Shown one piece after another: positions 25,107 through 33,373 of a stretch of 64,000 nucleotides of DNA. Origin of the DNA: an uncultured Eubacteriales bacterium (GTDB lineage Bacteria; Bacillota; Clostridia; Oscillospirales; Acutalibacteraceae); contig CAKSOL010000002.1 in assembly GCA_934477125.1 (NCBI GenBank), positions 62,001 through 126,000 on the forward strand, written 5' to 3'. A program made the translations under genes and the position numbers. The notes under the pieces are model-generated. The model did no database searches, had not been told where the DNA came from, and saw only the letters and a program-made list of their open reading frames with translations. How positions within the stretch are numbered: position 1 is the first letter of the stretch; each line of letters begins with the position of its first letter.

Positions 25107-26183
25107 TTGGATTATGAGACTAAGAAGGTTTTTCTTGTTAATATTGCGGTTTTGCTGGTAGGCGCCGCGGCTGTATGGATAACCGTAAAATTTCTTATAG
25201 GCTATCTTCTGCCGTTCGTTATCGGCGTAGTCCTCGCCGCCGCCGTTAAGCGGCCTGCCAGATATCTTGCAGGAAAATCAAAGATAGGAGCGGGAGTATG
25301 GTCGGTGTCGCTGGTGGTGCTGCTTTATCTTATATGCGCGTCGCTGCTTGCGCTTGCGGTTTGGCAGGCGGTTTCTCAGGCAGGGAGACTGACCGAGGTT
25401 CTTCCCGGGTATATCGAAAAGCTGGACAGTTTTACGGACAATCTCGGAAAATGGTTTGCCGCCCGCTGTAACCGGCTTCCCGATAAAACCGGCGCGGCGA
25501 TTTTATCCGCCTTTGACAGCGCGGTTGACCGTGCGGTTAAGTTCGCCAGCAGTTTTCTGACCGACGGCGTCGCGGCGATTGCAGGTAAGCTGCCGTCCGT
25601 TTTATTCAGCGCTGTTATAACCGTGGTTGCAAGCTGTTATATAGCGCTTGATTCCGAACATCTTATACGTTTTGCAAAGGCGCTTCTTCCGGTGCGCGTA
25701 TGTGAACGCATTATCCGTATACGCGATATTTTCAGGGATAATATTTTTAAATATATTTTAGGTTATATTCTGCTTTCACTCATAGCGTTTGCCGAGCTGC
25801 TTATAGGTTTTTTCCTGCTTCGTATAAGATATGCGGTATTGCTTGCCGCGCTTACGGCATTTGTTGATTTGCTGCCGGTTTTCGGAACGGGAACGGTGCT
25901 GATTCCCTGGGCTGTCATTGATATTATCTCCGGAAACCGTTCCCAGGCGATAGGTCTGCTCGTTATATATGCGGTGATATCGGTCGTGCGTTATTTTGCA
26001 GAGCCGCATATAGTAGGGAAAAGGGTAGGGGTTGACCCCCTGATAACCCTTATAGCGATGGTTGTAGGGCTTCGGATAGGCGGTCTTGCCGGACTGCTGA
26101 TACTTCCGATTGCCTGCGTTGTTACAATTCAGTATTATAAGCGCCAGATAGCCGAGGAGAACAATATCCCGCCGTCAGCATAG
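25107..26183 (+). CDS. AI-2E/YtvI-family sporulation integral membrane protein
   Basis: A 358-residue polytopic membrane protein. The start is TTG 25107 with GGCGGGGA upstream; no ATG occurs before the first membrane helix. Hydrophobic segments occur at about 8-50, 60-85, 150-175, 205-260 and 270-345, and the family motifs FVDLLPVFGTGTVLIPWA and VRYFAEPHIVGKRVGVDPL are clear. These belong to the AI-2E exporter/UPF0118 superfamily; the overall pattern is closest to Firmicutes YtvI, annotated as a sporulation membrane protein of unknown mechanism. It diverges from the hom operon and precedes the DUF3343 gene. Its transported substrate, if any, is unknown. Confidence 0.82.
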   Translation: MDYETKKVFLVNIAVLLVGAAAVWITVKFLIGYLLPFVIGVVLAAAVKRPARYLAGKSKIGAGVWSVSLVVLLYLICASLLALAVWQAVSQAGRLTEVLPGYIEKLDSFTDNLGKWFAARCNRLPDKTGAAILSAFDSAVDRAVKFASSFLTDGVAAIAGKLPSVLFSAVITVVASCYIALDSEHLIRFAKALLPVRVCERIIRIRDIFRDNIFKYILGYILLSLIAFAELLIGFFLLRIRYAVLLAALTAFVDLLPVFGTGTVLIPWAVIDIISGNRSQAIGLLVIYAVISVVRYFAEPHIVGKRVGVDPLITLIAMVVGLRIGGLAGLLILPIACVVTIQYYKRQIAEENNIPPSA

Positions 26184-26198
26184 TATGGTATAAAGTAT

Positions 26199-26258
26199 AG
26201 ACAAAGCAATCAGGATATTATAGCTTTCAAAGACTATTGTATCCTGAGTGTTTTGTCT
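26199..26258 (+). promoter_or_regulatory. Large hairpin immediately before the DUF3343 start
   Basis: A 19-bp stem joins AGACAAAGCAATCAGGATA to TATCCTGAGTGTTTTGTCT with one mismatch and one G-U pair. The 22-base interior contains further pairing (ATAG/CTAT). The stem ends one base before the GGGAG ribosome site of the next gene. It could be the terminator of the upstream gene, an attenuator or a regulatory leader. Confidence 0.6.
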
Positions 26259-26272
26259 GGGAGTGTGGTAAT

Positions 26273-26494
26273 ATGAGCAAATACCGCTTTACAACCGGTA
26301 CTGTTACCTATGCCATCAAGGGGAGAGACCTGCTCAGACATCACGGCTATAAGGTACGTATGGAACGCGTTACCTCCGGCATCGGAAAGGCAGGCTGCGG
26401 GTACAGTCTTGTTATAGAGGGTGACGCCGAAGCGGCGGAAAGGCTTCTTCGCGGAGCAGATGTAAAGCTCCTTGAAATAAATAAATTAAGCTGA
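26273..26494 (+). CDS. DUF3343 protein, putative Se/S carrier-like
   Basis: A 73-residue protein starting MSKYRFTTGTVTYAIKG. I chose ATG 26273 because GGGAG lies 9 bases upstream. DUF3343 proteins are small ferredoxin-like-fold proteins with a conserved Gly-Cys-Gly near the middle (here KAGCGYSLVIEG), and the exposed cysteine has led to the name putative Se/S carrier. The gene directly precedes a class V aminotransferase of the cysteine-desulfurase type, 15 bases away, the common arrangement for this family. I infer that it accepts sulfur or selenium from that enzyme. No selD, selA or molybdenum-hydroxylase gene is in the window. Confidence 0.85.
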   Translation: MSKYRFTTGTVTYAIKGRDLLRHHGYKVRMERVTSGIGKAGCGYSLVIEGDAEAAERLLRGADVKLLEINKLS

Positions 26495-26509
26495 CGGAGC
26501 GTTTTCGTT

Positions 26510-27637
26510 ATGATATATCTTGATAATGCCGCCACAACCGGAAGAAAGCCGGAAACGGTTATAAGGGCGGTTAATACAGCTTTGCGCGAATACAGCGCAA
26601 ATCCCGGCAGGAGCGGTCACCGCGCTTCGGAACGAACCGCACTCGCGGTTTATTCGGCGAGGGAAAAGGCGGCGCAGATGTTCGGTGCGTCAGGCGCAGA
26701 AAACGTTGTTTTCACTTCCGGCTGTACTCATAGCATAAACGCCGTTGTTAAGGGAGTGCTGCAAAGCGGCGACCGGGTTATCATATCAGACCTTGAGCAT
26801 AATTCGGTTCTCAGACCCTTATATCGCATAGGCGCACAAACGGACATAGCACAGGTATCGTTTACAGATGATAATTTAACAGTTGAAGGCTTTCGCCGCC
26901 TGATACGCCCGGATACTAAGATGATTTTTGTAACCGGTGCTTCAAACGTTGTCGGAAAATGCCTGCCGATTTCCCAAATTGCAGAGCTTTGCCGTGAAAA
27001 CGGTCTGCTTTTCGGGGTGGATGCCGCGCAGTCTGCCGGAGTTGTTTCGATAAATATGGAGCGTGACGGAATTGATTTTCTCTGTATCGCGCCGCATAAG
27101 GGACTGTATGCTCCTATGGGCGTTGGAATACTGATAGCGCGTAAACCGATACCGTATACGCTGATAGAGGGCGGAACCGGTACAAATTCCGAAAGTCCTA
27201 TGCAGCCTGATTTTCTTCCCGAACGGCTTGAAAGCGGAACGGTTAATGTTCCCGGAATTTTGGGAGCCGCCGCCGGAATTGACTTCGTTAAAAAAATCGG
27301 GCAGGAGAATATTCACCGCCGAGAAATGAATCTTACAAGGCGCGCATACCGCGCTCTTGAAAAAATACCGCGGGTAATACTTTATACGCCTATGCCGGAT
27401 ATACAAGGGTGGACGCCTGTACTGTCCTTTAATATCGACGGTCTGCCGAGCTTTGAAACGGCAGCTCAGCTCGGACGGCAGGGAATAGCGGTGCGCGCGG
27501 GACTCCACTGCGCGCCCGGAGCGCATAGAAAGCTCGGAACTCTGGAAACCGGAACGGTTAGAATTTGCCCGTCGGTATTTACAACGGAAAACGAAATAGA
27601 TTACTTTATAAACTGCGTTAAAAAAATTGCAAAATAA
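26510..27637 (+). CDS. Cysteine desulfurase family PLP enzyme (EF2568 type)
   Basis: A 375-residue class V aminotransferase. It opens MIYLDNAATTGRKPETV and continues with TSGCTHSINAVVKG, the PLP-site GVDAAQSAG region, the Schiff-base lysine K197 in APHKGLYAP, and the active-site cysteine C334 in RAGLHCAPGAH, followed by LGTLETGTVRIC. These features define the SufS-like EF2568 subfamily, which removes sulfur (or selenium) from cysteine and is often linked to selenium-dependent enzymes. ATG 26510 sits 15 bases after the DUF3343 stop, so the two are co-translated. A 15-bp bidirectional terminator follows. Whether it handles sulfur or selenium cannot be decided here. Confidence 0.92.
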   Translation: MIYLDNAATTGRKPETVIRAVNTALREYSANPGRSGHRASERTALAVYSAREKAAQMFGASGAENVVFTSGCTHSINAVVKGVLQSGDRVIISDLEHNSVLRPLYRIGAQTDIAQVSFTDDNLTVEGFRRLIRPDTKMIFVTGASNVVGKCLPISQIAELCRENGLLFGVDAAQSAGVVSINMERDGIDFLCIAPHKGLYAPMGVGILIARKPIPYTLIEGGTGTNSESPMQPDFLPERLESGTVNVPGILGAAAGIDFVKKIGQENIHRREMNLTRRAYRALEKIPRVILYTPMPDIQGWTPVLSFNIDGLPSFETAAQLGRQGIAVRAGLHCAPGAHRKLGTLETGTVRICPSVFTTENEIDYFINCVKKIAK

Positions 27638-27639
27638 AC

Positions 27640-27673
27640 AGCGGGCTGTAAAACAAAAGTTTTACAGCCCGCT
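27640..27673. terminator. Bidirectional terminator between desulfurase and Liv operon
   Basis: A perfect 15-bp stem (AGCGGGCTGTAAAAC with its complement) and an AAAA loop lie between convergent genes. Confidence 0.8.
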
Positions 27674-27681
27674 TCTGCGGT

Positions 27682-27882
27682 TTAACGCTTATTTTTTCTG
27701 CGGAAAAGCTCTGCGGCAGCAACAGCCGCGAGACAGCCTGCCGCATCGGCAGCAAGCAGTATATCGCGCGTGTGCCTTGAAACACCCGATGCGAAAAATT
27801 CAAGTATAAGCTGCGGAATACACAGCAGTATAAGCGCCGCAATAAATAATATCCGGTGAACCGATTTGTCAGAAAAAGTCAT
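27682..27882 (-). CDS. Small membrane protein at the end of the Liv operon
   Basis: A 66-residue protein with two hydrophobic segments (ILFIAALILLCIPQLILEFF at about 11-30 and ILLAADAAGCLAAVAAAEL at about 41-59) and a basic C-terminus (FRRKNKR). ATG 27882 has AAAGGA 8 bases upstream and lies 22 bases after livF, in the same direction, so it is probably the last gene of the operon. I do not recognise a family. It may be unrelated to transport, since the window shows no conserved motif beyond two helices. Confidence 0.6.
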   Translation of the reverse strand: MTFSDKSVHRILFIAALILLCIPQLILEFFASGVSRHTRDILLAADAAGCLAAVAAAELFRRKNKR

Positions 27883-27904
27883 TCAGAATTATCCTTTCGG
27901 GCGA

Positions 27905-28648
27905 TTAGCCTCCGAGATATGCTTTCTTTATCGATTCGCTTGCCGCAAGCTCCTTGCCCGTTCCCGAAAGGGTTATTCTTCCGGATTCGAGAACATAAGC
28001 CCTGTCAGCGATGCCGAGCGCCATTTCGGCGTTTTGCTCAACAAGGAGAATGGTCGTACCGGCGCGGTGCAGCTCCTTGATAATATCGAATATCTGCTGA
28101 ACGAGGATAGGCGCCAAGCCCATTGACGGCTCATCAAGCATAAGGAGCTTCGGATGGCTCATAAGCGCCCGACCCATGGCGAGCATTTGCTGTTCGCCTC
28201 CGGAAAGGGTACCGGCTATCTGGTTTTTGCGGTGCTTCAGCCGCGGAAAACGCTCGTAAACATCCTGTAACGTGAGCTTCATATCCTGCGGATGAGTGTA
28301 TGCTCCCATTTCAAGATTTTCCTGAACGGTCATCTGAAGAAATACGCGCCGTCCCTCCGGAACATGAGCCAGACCCTTTGAAACGAGAGAATGAGCCTCG
28401 CTGTGGGTTATGTCCTCATTCATAAGGGTGATTGACCCTGTTTTTGTGCGGAGAAGTCCCGAAATGGTTTTCAGCGTTGTCGATTTTCCGGCGCCGTTTG
28501 CTCCTATCAGCGCAACTATTTCATCCTGATAAACCTCAAGCGAAATTCCTTTAAGCGCGTGAATATTTCCGTAATATACATTCAGCTCCTCAGCCTTCAG
28601 CATAGGCTCGGTTTTAGGGTCAAACGCTATATCAACCTTCTTTGCCAT
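27905..28648 (-). CDS. livF: Branched-chain amino acid ABC transporter ATPase LivF
   Basis: ATPase subunit of the Liv importer, 247 residues. I chose ATG 28648 (GGAGG upstream; product MAKKVDIAF), rather than the longer frame, whose N-terminus is a basic run overlapping livG. It shows Walker A GANGAGKST, the signature LSGGEQQMLAMGRAL, and Walker B LLMLDEPSMGLAP, the last being typical of LivF. It overlaps the end of livG by 17 bases. LivF and LivG form the ATPase heterodimer driving uptake through LivH and LivM. Confidence 0.95.
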   Translation of the reverse strand: MAKKVDIAFDPKTEPMLKAEELNVYYGNIHALKGISLEVYQDEIVALIGANGAGKSTTLKTISGLLRTKTGSITLMNEDITHSEAHSLVSKGLAHVPEGRRVFLQMTVQENLEMGAYTHPQDMKLTLQDVYERFPRLKHRKNQIAGTLSGGEQQMLAMGRALMSHPKLLMLDEPSMGLAPILVQQIFDIIKELHRAGTTILLVEQNAEMALGIADRAYVLESGRITLSGTGKELAASESIKKAYLGG

Positions 28649-29489
28649 CGTTCTCCGCCTCCTTTTTCTTTCCGAGATATGCCTCGATAACCTTCGGATT
28701 GTTTTTGATTTCATCGGGCGAACCCTTTGCAATCATTTTGCCGTGGTCAAGAACGCAGATGCCCTCGCAGATACCCATAACAAGACTCATATCATGCTCA
28801 ATAAGCAGTATTGCAATGCCGAAGGTATCGCGTATGCGGCGGATATTGTTCATAAGCTCCGAGGTTTCCGACGGATTCATACCTGCCGCCGGCTCGTCCA
28901 ATAAGATAATTCCCGGATTTGTTGCCAGCGCTCTTACGATTTCAAGCCTGCGCTGTGCGCCGTAGGGCAGAGAACCTGCCTGAGCGTTTGCAAGGTCAGC
29001 CATTGAAAAGAAATCAAGCAGCTCCAGCGCGCGCTCGTTTGCCGCCTTTTCCGCCTTGCGGTAGCCGAACAGATGAGTAAAGCTCGGAAGCAATCCCTCT
29101 TTTATCGAATTATGCAGACCGACCTTAACGTTATCCAGAACCGAAAGGGCGGAGAAAAGGCGGATATTCTGAAAGGTTCTTGCAATTCCCATCCGGTTTA
29201 CCTGCGCGGTGCTTTTTCCGGCGGTTGAAACTCCGTCAAGCATTATTGTTCCGCGGGTTGGCTGATAAACGTTTGTAAGAAGATTGAAAACGGTTGTTTT
29301 TCCTGCTCCGTTTGGTCCGATAAGACCTGCGATTTCGGTTCTGCCGACAGTTATGGAAAGCTCGTCAACAGCGGTAAGCCCTCCGAAATCTATTCCTAAA
29401 TGATGCGTTTCGAGAATGGGGGTTTTATCAACATCCCGCTCAGGAATTATTCCGCTGCTCGGAATAGGAACCATTTTAGAATTATTCAT
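28632..29489 (-). CDS. livG: Branched-chain amino acid ABC transporter ATPase LivG
   Basis: ATPase subunit, 285 residues, starting at ATG 29489 with GGGAGG upstream. Walker A is GPNGAGKTT, and the long insertion after it (TFQNIRLFSALSVLDNV) is characteristic of LivG. The signature is LPYGAQRRLEIVRAL and Walker B is ILLDEPAAGMNP. An N-terminal extension of about 20 residues precedes the domain. The gene overlaps livM by 8 bases and livF by 17, showing tight translational coupling. Confidence 0.95.
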   Translation of the reverse strand: MNNSKMVPIPSSGIIPERDVDKTPILETHHLGIDFGGLTAVDELSITVGRTEIAGLIGPNGAGKTTVFNLLTNVYQPTRGTIMLDGVSTAGKSTAQVNRMGIARTFQNIRLFSALSVLDNVKVGLHNSIKEGLLPSFTHLFGYRKAEKAANERALELLDFFSMADLANAQAGSLPYGAQRRLEIVRALATNPGIILLDEPAAGMNPSETSELMNNIRRIRDTFGIAILLIEHDMSLVMGICEGICVLDHGKMIAKGSPDEIKNNPKVIEAYLGKKKEAENDGKEG

Positions 29490-30600
29490 TGCTTTCCGCC
29501 TCCCTTTGCTTTCCGCCGTCTGAACCGCCACTATTTTTCCCGGAGAAAATATTTCCGAAAAGCTTCTTTATGGCTCCGGTTATATTTTTCAGGAATAAGG
29601 TGGCTTGTTTATTGTTTGTTATGAGCATAACCGCTATAAGTATTATAGCGTATATAAGCATACGGTAGTCCGCAAATTCGCGCAGCAGCTCCGGCAGCAT
29701 ATAAAGAACGGTTGTTGCAATAATTGAACCTGTTATATTGCCCATTCCGCCGAGAACAACGAAAACGAGAACGAGAATAGAGGTGTTGAAGTCGAACTTT
29801 TTAGCCGCTATCATAGAGAAGTTCATTGCATAATATGCGCCCGCCGCTCCCGCAAGAGCCGCCGAGGTTATAAAGGCAACGAGCTTATAGCGCGTTATTC
29901 CTATTCCGACAGATTCGGCTGCTATCCTGTTGTCACGGATAGCTTTTATAGCTCTGCCGGAACGGCTGTTGATTAGATTGAGAACGATAAAAAGCGTAAT
30001 TAAAATCAGAACAACACCCGATGTAAACGAAGAAATCCGCTCTATGCCGAGCGCGCCCTGAGGTCCGTTTATTATAACCTTGCCATTTTTCATACCGAGC
30101 GAGGCAATATCCTTCATTCCGATATGAAGTCCGCGTCCGTCAAGACCTACATACAGGCAGTTGATAAGGTTTTTGATTATTTCTCCGAAAGCAAGTGTTA
30201 CTATCGCGAGATAGTCTCCGCGCAGTCTTAAAATCGGAAGTCCTACAAGCAGACCGACAATTCCGGCAAAAATTGCTCCGACAACGATAGAAATAGCGAG
30301 ACGCAGGGGGGCAAAGCTGATGGAATCAGCAAGCTGAGCCGATATAATAACGCCCGAAAATGCTCCTACGCTCATAAATCCTGCGTGACCGAGGCTCAGC
30401 TCTCCGAGAATTCCGACTGTAAGATTAAGCGAAATTGCCATCACAATGTACGCGCAGATAGGAACAAGCTGACCGCTTATTGCGTTGGTAAGCATACCTG
30501 CCGACTGAAGCGGCATTATAATTGCAAATGCAGCGATAACAATGGCGTATGAAATAAGCCCCGAAATGGTGTTTTTATTAAGTCTTGAATTTTTAAACAT
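29482..30600 (-). CDS. livM: Branched-chain amino acid ABC transporter permease LivM
   Basis: Membrane permease, 372 residues from ATG 30600 (GAGGTG 5 bases upstream; an alternative GTG at 30612 overlaps the livH stop). It has 8-10 hydrophobic segments, the conserved LSLGHAGFMSVGAFSG near residue 70, LPILRLRGDYLAIVTLAFGE (written as in the family) near 125 and the loop RAIKAIRDNRIAAESVGI that contacts the ATPases. The C-terminus ends in a Gly/Ser-rich polar tail (GKNSGGSDGGKQ). It pairs with LivH. Confidence 0.93.
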   Translation of the reverse strand: MFKNSRLNKNTISGLISYAIVIAAFAIIMPLQSAGMLTNAISGQLVPICAYIVMAISLNLTVGILGELSLGHAGFMSVGAFSGVIISAQLADSISFAPLRLAISIVVGAIFAGIVGLLVGLPILRLRGDYLAIVTLAFGEIIKNLINCLYVGLDGRGLHIGMKDIASLGMKNGKVIINGPQGALGIERISSFTSGVVLILITLFIVLNLINSRSGRAIKAIRDNRIAAESVGIGITRYKLVAFITSAALAGAAGAYYAMNFSMIAAKKFDFNTSILVLVFVVLGGMGNITGSIIATTVLYMLPELLREFADYRMLIYAIILIAVMLITNNKQATLFLKNITGAIKKLFGNIFSGKNSGGSDGGKQREAESNE

Positions 30601-30608
30601 ACCGCACC

Positions 30609-31490
30609 TCACACCTTCTCGCTTATTTTCTTGCCGAGAAGTCCCGTAGGCTTCACGAGAAGTACGATAATAAGTACTGCGAAAACTATTGCATCCGAAA
30701 GCTGGGTAGAAATATAAGCCTTACTGAACGATTCAATAATTCCAAGCAGTATTCCGCCGAGCATTGCGCCGGGGATTGAGCCTATGCCGCCGAAAACCGC
30801 AGCGGTAAACGCCTTGATTCCGGGCATTGCGCCGGTTGTCGGCTGAACTATCGGATAGCATGAGCAAAGCAGAACTCCGGCAATAGCGGCAAGAGCGCTG
30901 CCTATTGCAAAGGTTACGGAAATAGTTACATTAACGTTTATTCCCATAAGCTCGGCTGCTCCCTTATCCTCGGATACCGCGCGCATCGCCTTGCCCATCT
31001 TGCTGTGCCTTGTGAAAACGGTAAGACCTATCATAACAACTATACATACGACTATTGTAAGCAAAGTCGCCCATGTGATAACAAGCTTGCCGTCAAAAAG
31101 CCGGATGGACGGGAGATCGATTATCTTCGGGAATGAACGCGGGTTGCTGCCCCAAAGCAGCAGCGCCATATTCTGAAGAAAATAGCTGACGCCTATGGCG
31201 GTTATAAGTACTGCCAGCGAGGACGCCTGCCTTAAAGGACGGTAGGCGAGAGCCTCAATTATAATTCCGAGCAGCGTACAGACAAGCATTGCAAGTATAA
31301 CAGCCACAATCGGGGGCAGCTTGAGAGACGTTATAGCGAGCATAGCCGAGTATGCTCCGACCATAATAACATCACCGTGGGCAAAGTTCAGCATTTTAGC
31401 AATGCCGTAGACCATTGTATAACCGAGAGCAATGATCGCGTACACGCTTCCGAGACTGATACCGTTTATGAGGTTTGACAGTAAATTCAC
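30609..31490 (-). CDS. livH: Branched-chain amino acid ABC transporter permease LivH
   Basis: Membrane permease, 293 residues, with a GTG start at 31490 and GAGGTG 8 bases upstream. It has about eight helices and the family motifs SLGSVYAIIALGYTMVYG near the N-terminus, LNFAHGDVIMVGAY near residue 34, and the ATPase-docking loop GKAMRAVSEDKGAAELMGI. It forms the channel with LivM. It is separated from the binding-protein gene by a terminator-like hairpin, so transporter subunits are probably made at a lower level than the binding protein. Confidence 0.95.
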   Translation of the reverse strand: MNLLSNLINGISLGSVYAIIALGYTMVYGIAKMLNFAHGDVIMVGAYSAMLAITSLKLPPIVAVILAMLVCTLLGIIIEALAYRPLRQASSLAVLITAIGVSYFLQNMALLLWGSNPRSFPKIIDLPSIRLFDGKLVITWATLLTIVVCIVVMIGLTVFTRHSKMGKAMRAVSEDKGAAELMGINVNVTISVTFAIGSALAAIAGVLLCSCYPIVQPTTGAMPGIKAFTAAVFGGIGSIPGAMLGGILLGIIESFSKAYISTQLSDAIVFAVLIIVLLVKPTGLLGKKISEKV

Positions 31491-31609
31491 AAGGGTACAC
31501 CTCTGTTCCTTTGACCGCAGACCGTCCGGACAGCCGTTTTGTGCGCCCTGTTTGATGTGCGGTTAAAATAATTTATTATTCCTTGAGGGTTACAATATTC
31601 TAAATAACG

Positions 31610-31639
31610 AAAAAAGGGGTGAAATTTTACCCCTTTTCT
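31610..31639 (-). terminator. Terminator-like hairpin between livK and livH
   Basis: Read on the minus strand, AAAAGGGGT pairs with ACCCCTTTT across an 8-base loop and runs into TTTTTTCG. It lies about 40-70 bp after the livK stop and should stop most transcripts, leaving partial readthrough into livHMGF. Confidence 0.8.
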
Positions 31640-31679
31640 CGCAATTATAATTTATACTTCCGAATAAAACGGATATGAA

Positions 31680-32873
31680 TTACATTCCGACGTATGCGCC
31701 GTCTTTGATAACAACGGCCTTAGGAGCCTTGGAAACCTCGCCGGTATCGCTCCAGGTAATAGCGGTATCACTGGTAAGACCGGTGAACGAGAAGTCGCCG
31801 TTAAATACCTCCTGAAGCTTGTCGCTTATGTCGGAAGCGCTCATACCGGAGGTTACGCCGGCTTTCTTGCAAGCCTCATAAAGAGCGTAAATGCAGTCAT
31901 ATGCGTCCGCAGCGAACTGATTCGGAGTGTCGCCGAATTTCTCTTTGTATTTCTTTACAAAGCTCTGCGTTTTCTCGTCCTGGGCGTCCGCAGCAAACGG
32001 AGTCAGGAGCATAACGCCCTCGGCAAGAGAGGTGTCAAAGTTTTTAAGGGTTAAGATACCGTCCATACCGTCAACACCGAAGAACTTCGGAGAATAACCG
32101 ACATTTTTTGCCTCAATGAGAATCTGAGAAGCGGGAGTGTAGTAGATGGGCAGGAAAATGAGGTCGGCATTTGCATTCTTGCAGGCGGCAACCTGAGTTT
32201 TGAAATCGGTTGTATCGTCGCTTGTGAAAGCCTCCTCGGCAACTATCTCAAGCTTGAGCTTCTGAGCCTCGCTCTTGAATTTCTGATAAATACCGGTTGA
32301 ATAAGCGTCAGCGCTGTTGTAAATGATACCGATTTTGGTTCCGAGCTTCTGCTCGCTGATGTATTCTGCCGATGCGGAGCCTTGGTTCGGGTCGGTAAAG
32401 CACATCTGGAAAACGTTTGATTTACGTGCGCTTGAAACATTGCCGCTTGTGTCCGGCTGACCGCCTATAACGTCGGTAGAGGAGGCGGAGGGAGTAAGCT
32501 GGAAAATGTTATCTTCATTTGTTTTTGCGGAAACCGCAATGCAGGGACCGGTTGTTACGGTACCCATAAGAATCTGCATACCCCAGTCCTTTAAAGCATT
32601 GTATGCGTTGACCGACTTTTCAGCGTCGTGCTCGTCGTCCTGGAATTTAAATTCAAATTTCAGGTCGCCCTTGGCATTGATTTCCTCAACGGCGATTTCT
32701 GCCGCATTCTTAACGGCATTGCCGTATATCGCGGCGCCGCCCGTCGTCGGCCCGATACCGCCGATTTTTATGGCATCGCCTGAGGAGCCGCTTTTACTGC
32801 CGCAGCCTGCAAACGCCGTCATTATCATAACAACTGCAAGTACGACCGCGGAAAACTTTAATGTGCGTTTCAT
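31680..32873 (-). CDS. livK: Branched-chain amino acid ABC transporter substrate-binding lipoprotein
   Basis: Extracytoplasmic binding protein, 397 residues, with a lipoprotein signal ending AFAGCGSK (lipid on Cys at about 24). The mature protein has the type I periplasmic-binding fold of the Leu/Ile/Val family: IKIGGIGPTTGGAAIYG at the N-terminus, QFAADAYDCIYALYEA near the C-terminus. ATG 32873 has AAGAGGT upstream, and the gene has a consensus promoter about 105 bp before it. It is the first gene of the Liv operon and is followed by a terminator. Specificity within branched-chain or related amino acids cannot be read from sequence. Confidence 0.93.
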   Translation of the reverse strand: MKRTLKFSAVVLAVVMIMTAFAGCGSKSGSSGDAIKIGGIGPTTGGAAIYGNAVKNAAEIAVEEINAKGDLKFEFKFQDDEHDAEKSVNAYNALKDWGMQILMGTVTTGPCIAVSAKTNEDNIFQLTPSASSTDVIGGQPDTSGNVSSARKSNVFQMCFTDPNQGSASAEYISEQKLGTKIGIIYNSADAYSTGIYQKFKSEAQKLKLEIVAEEAFTSDDTTDFKTQVAACKNANADLIFLPIYYTPASQILIEAKNVGYSPKFFGVDGMDGILTLKNFDTSLAEGVMLLTPFAADAQDEKTQSFVKKYKEKFGDTPNQFAADAYDCIYALYEACKKAGVTSGMSASDISDKLQEVFNGDFSFTGLTSDTAITWSDTGEVSKAPKAVVIKDGAYVGM

Positions 32874-32977
32874 ACTTAATTACCTCTTTCTTCATAAAGC
32901 CATCGTTCCGCCGCAATAACAGGCTGCTCACGCCTTTTAATACTTTGGAATGAACACTTTATTAAAAATTTGTAAAT

Positions 32978-33006
32978 ATAATATCATTTTTGTACCGCCG
33001 TGTCAA
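32978..33006 (-). promoter_or_regulatory. Promoter of the Liv operon
   Basis: On the minus strand a perfect TTGACA (33001-33006), a 17-bp spacer and TATTAT (32978-32983) lie about 105 bp upstream of livK. Confidence 0.85.
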
Positions 33007-33373
33007 GAAAAGTTCGAAAAAAGTTGACGGAAAACGACGTTTTCTATGTTTTACATAAAAATGCGCATTTTTGCATTTAAGAATACCGCATTTTGCAGAC
33101 TGAAAAACGCGTAATTTTCGATTTTTCAAAAAATCAAATGCAAAAATTCTCTATATTATAGGAATTATGCGCGTATGTACGCGCTGATTATTATGTAATC
33201 CGCACATAATGTTATTTTGCACAAAACCTCTGCACAGGATGCAAATTTATGCACGTATGCAGAAAAAATCAATAAATTTGCAAAAAGCACTTGCATAAAT
33301 ATGAGTTTTATGCTATTATTTTGGCATAGAAATTCATTTTATGCGTTATTTTTGCATATAGGAGGAAACAAAA
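33007..33373 (+). promoter_or_regulatory. argG upstream region with alternating TGCAT/ATGCA half-sites
   Basis: The divergent livK-argG gap is 500 bp and has no gene. From 33061 to 33360 it is AT-rich and carries many GCATA/TATGC or TGCA half-sites. The last five, before argG, are GCATAAA (33293), TTTATGC (33307), GCATA (33324), TATGC (33340) and GCATA (33354), alternating in orientation every 14-16 bp. A perfect palindrome GCGCGTA/TACGCGC lies at 33169-33184. These resemble clustered operators. ArgR is the natural candidate for an arginine operon, but the match to known ARG boxes is inference. Confidence 0.6.
33291..33319 (+). promoter_or_regulatory. Promoter of the arginine operon
   Basis: TTGCAT (33291-33296), a 17-bp spacer and TATTAT (33314-33319) lie 55 bp before argG. 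An inverted repeat GCATAAA/TTTATGC (33293-33313) covers the spacer, so a bound protein would block RNA polymerase. Confidence 0.7.

Noticed and set aside
33061..33360. CRISPR-like array in the argG leader
   Set aside because: Repeats are only 5-7 bp, alternate in orientation and lack unique spacers of fixed length.
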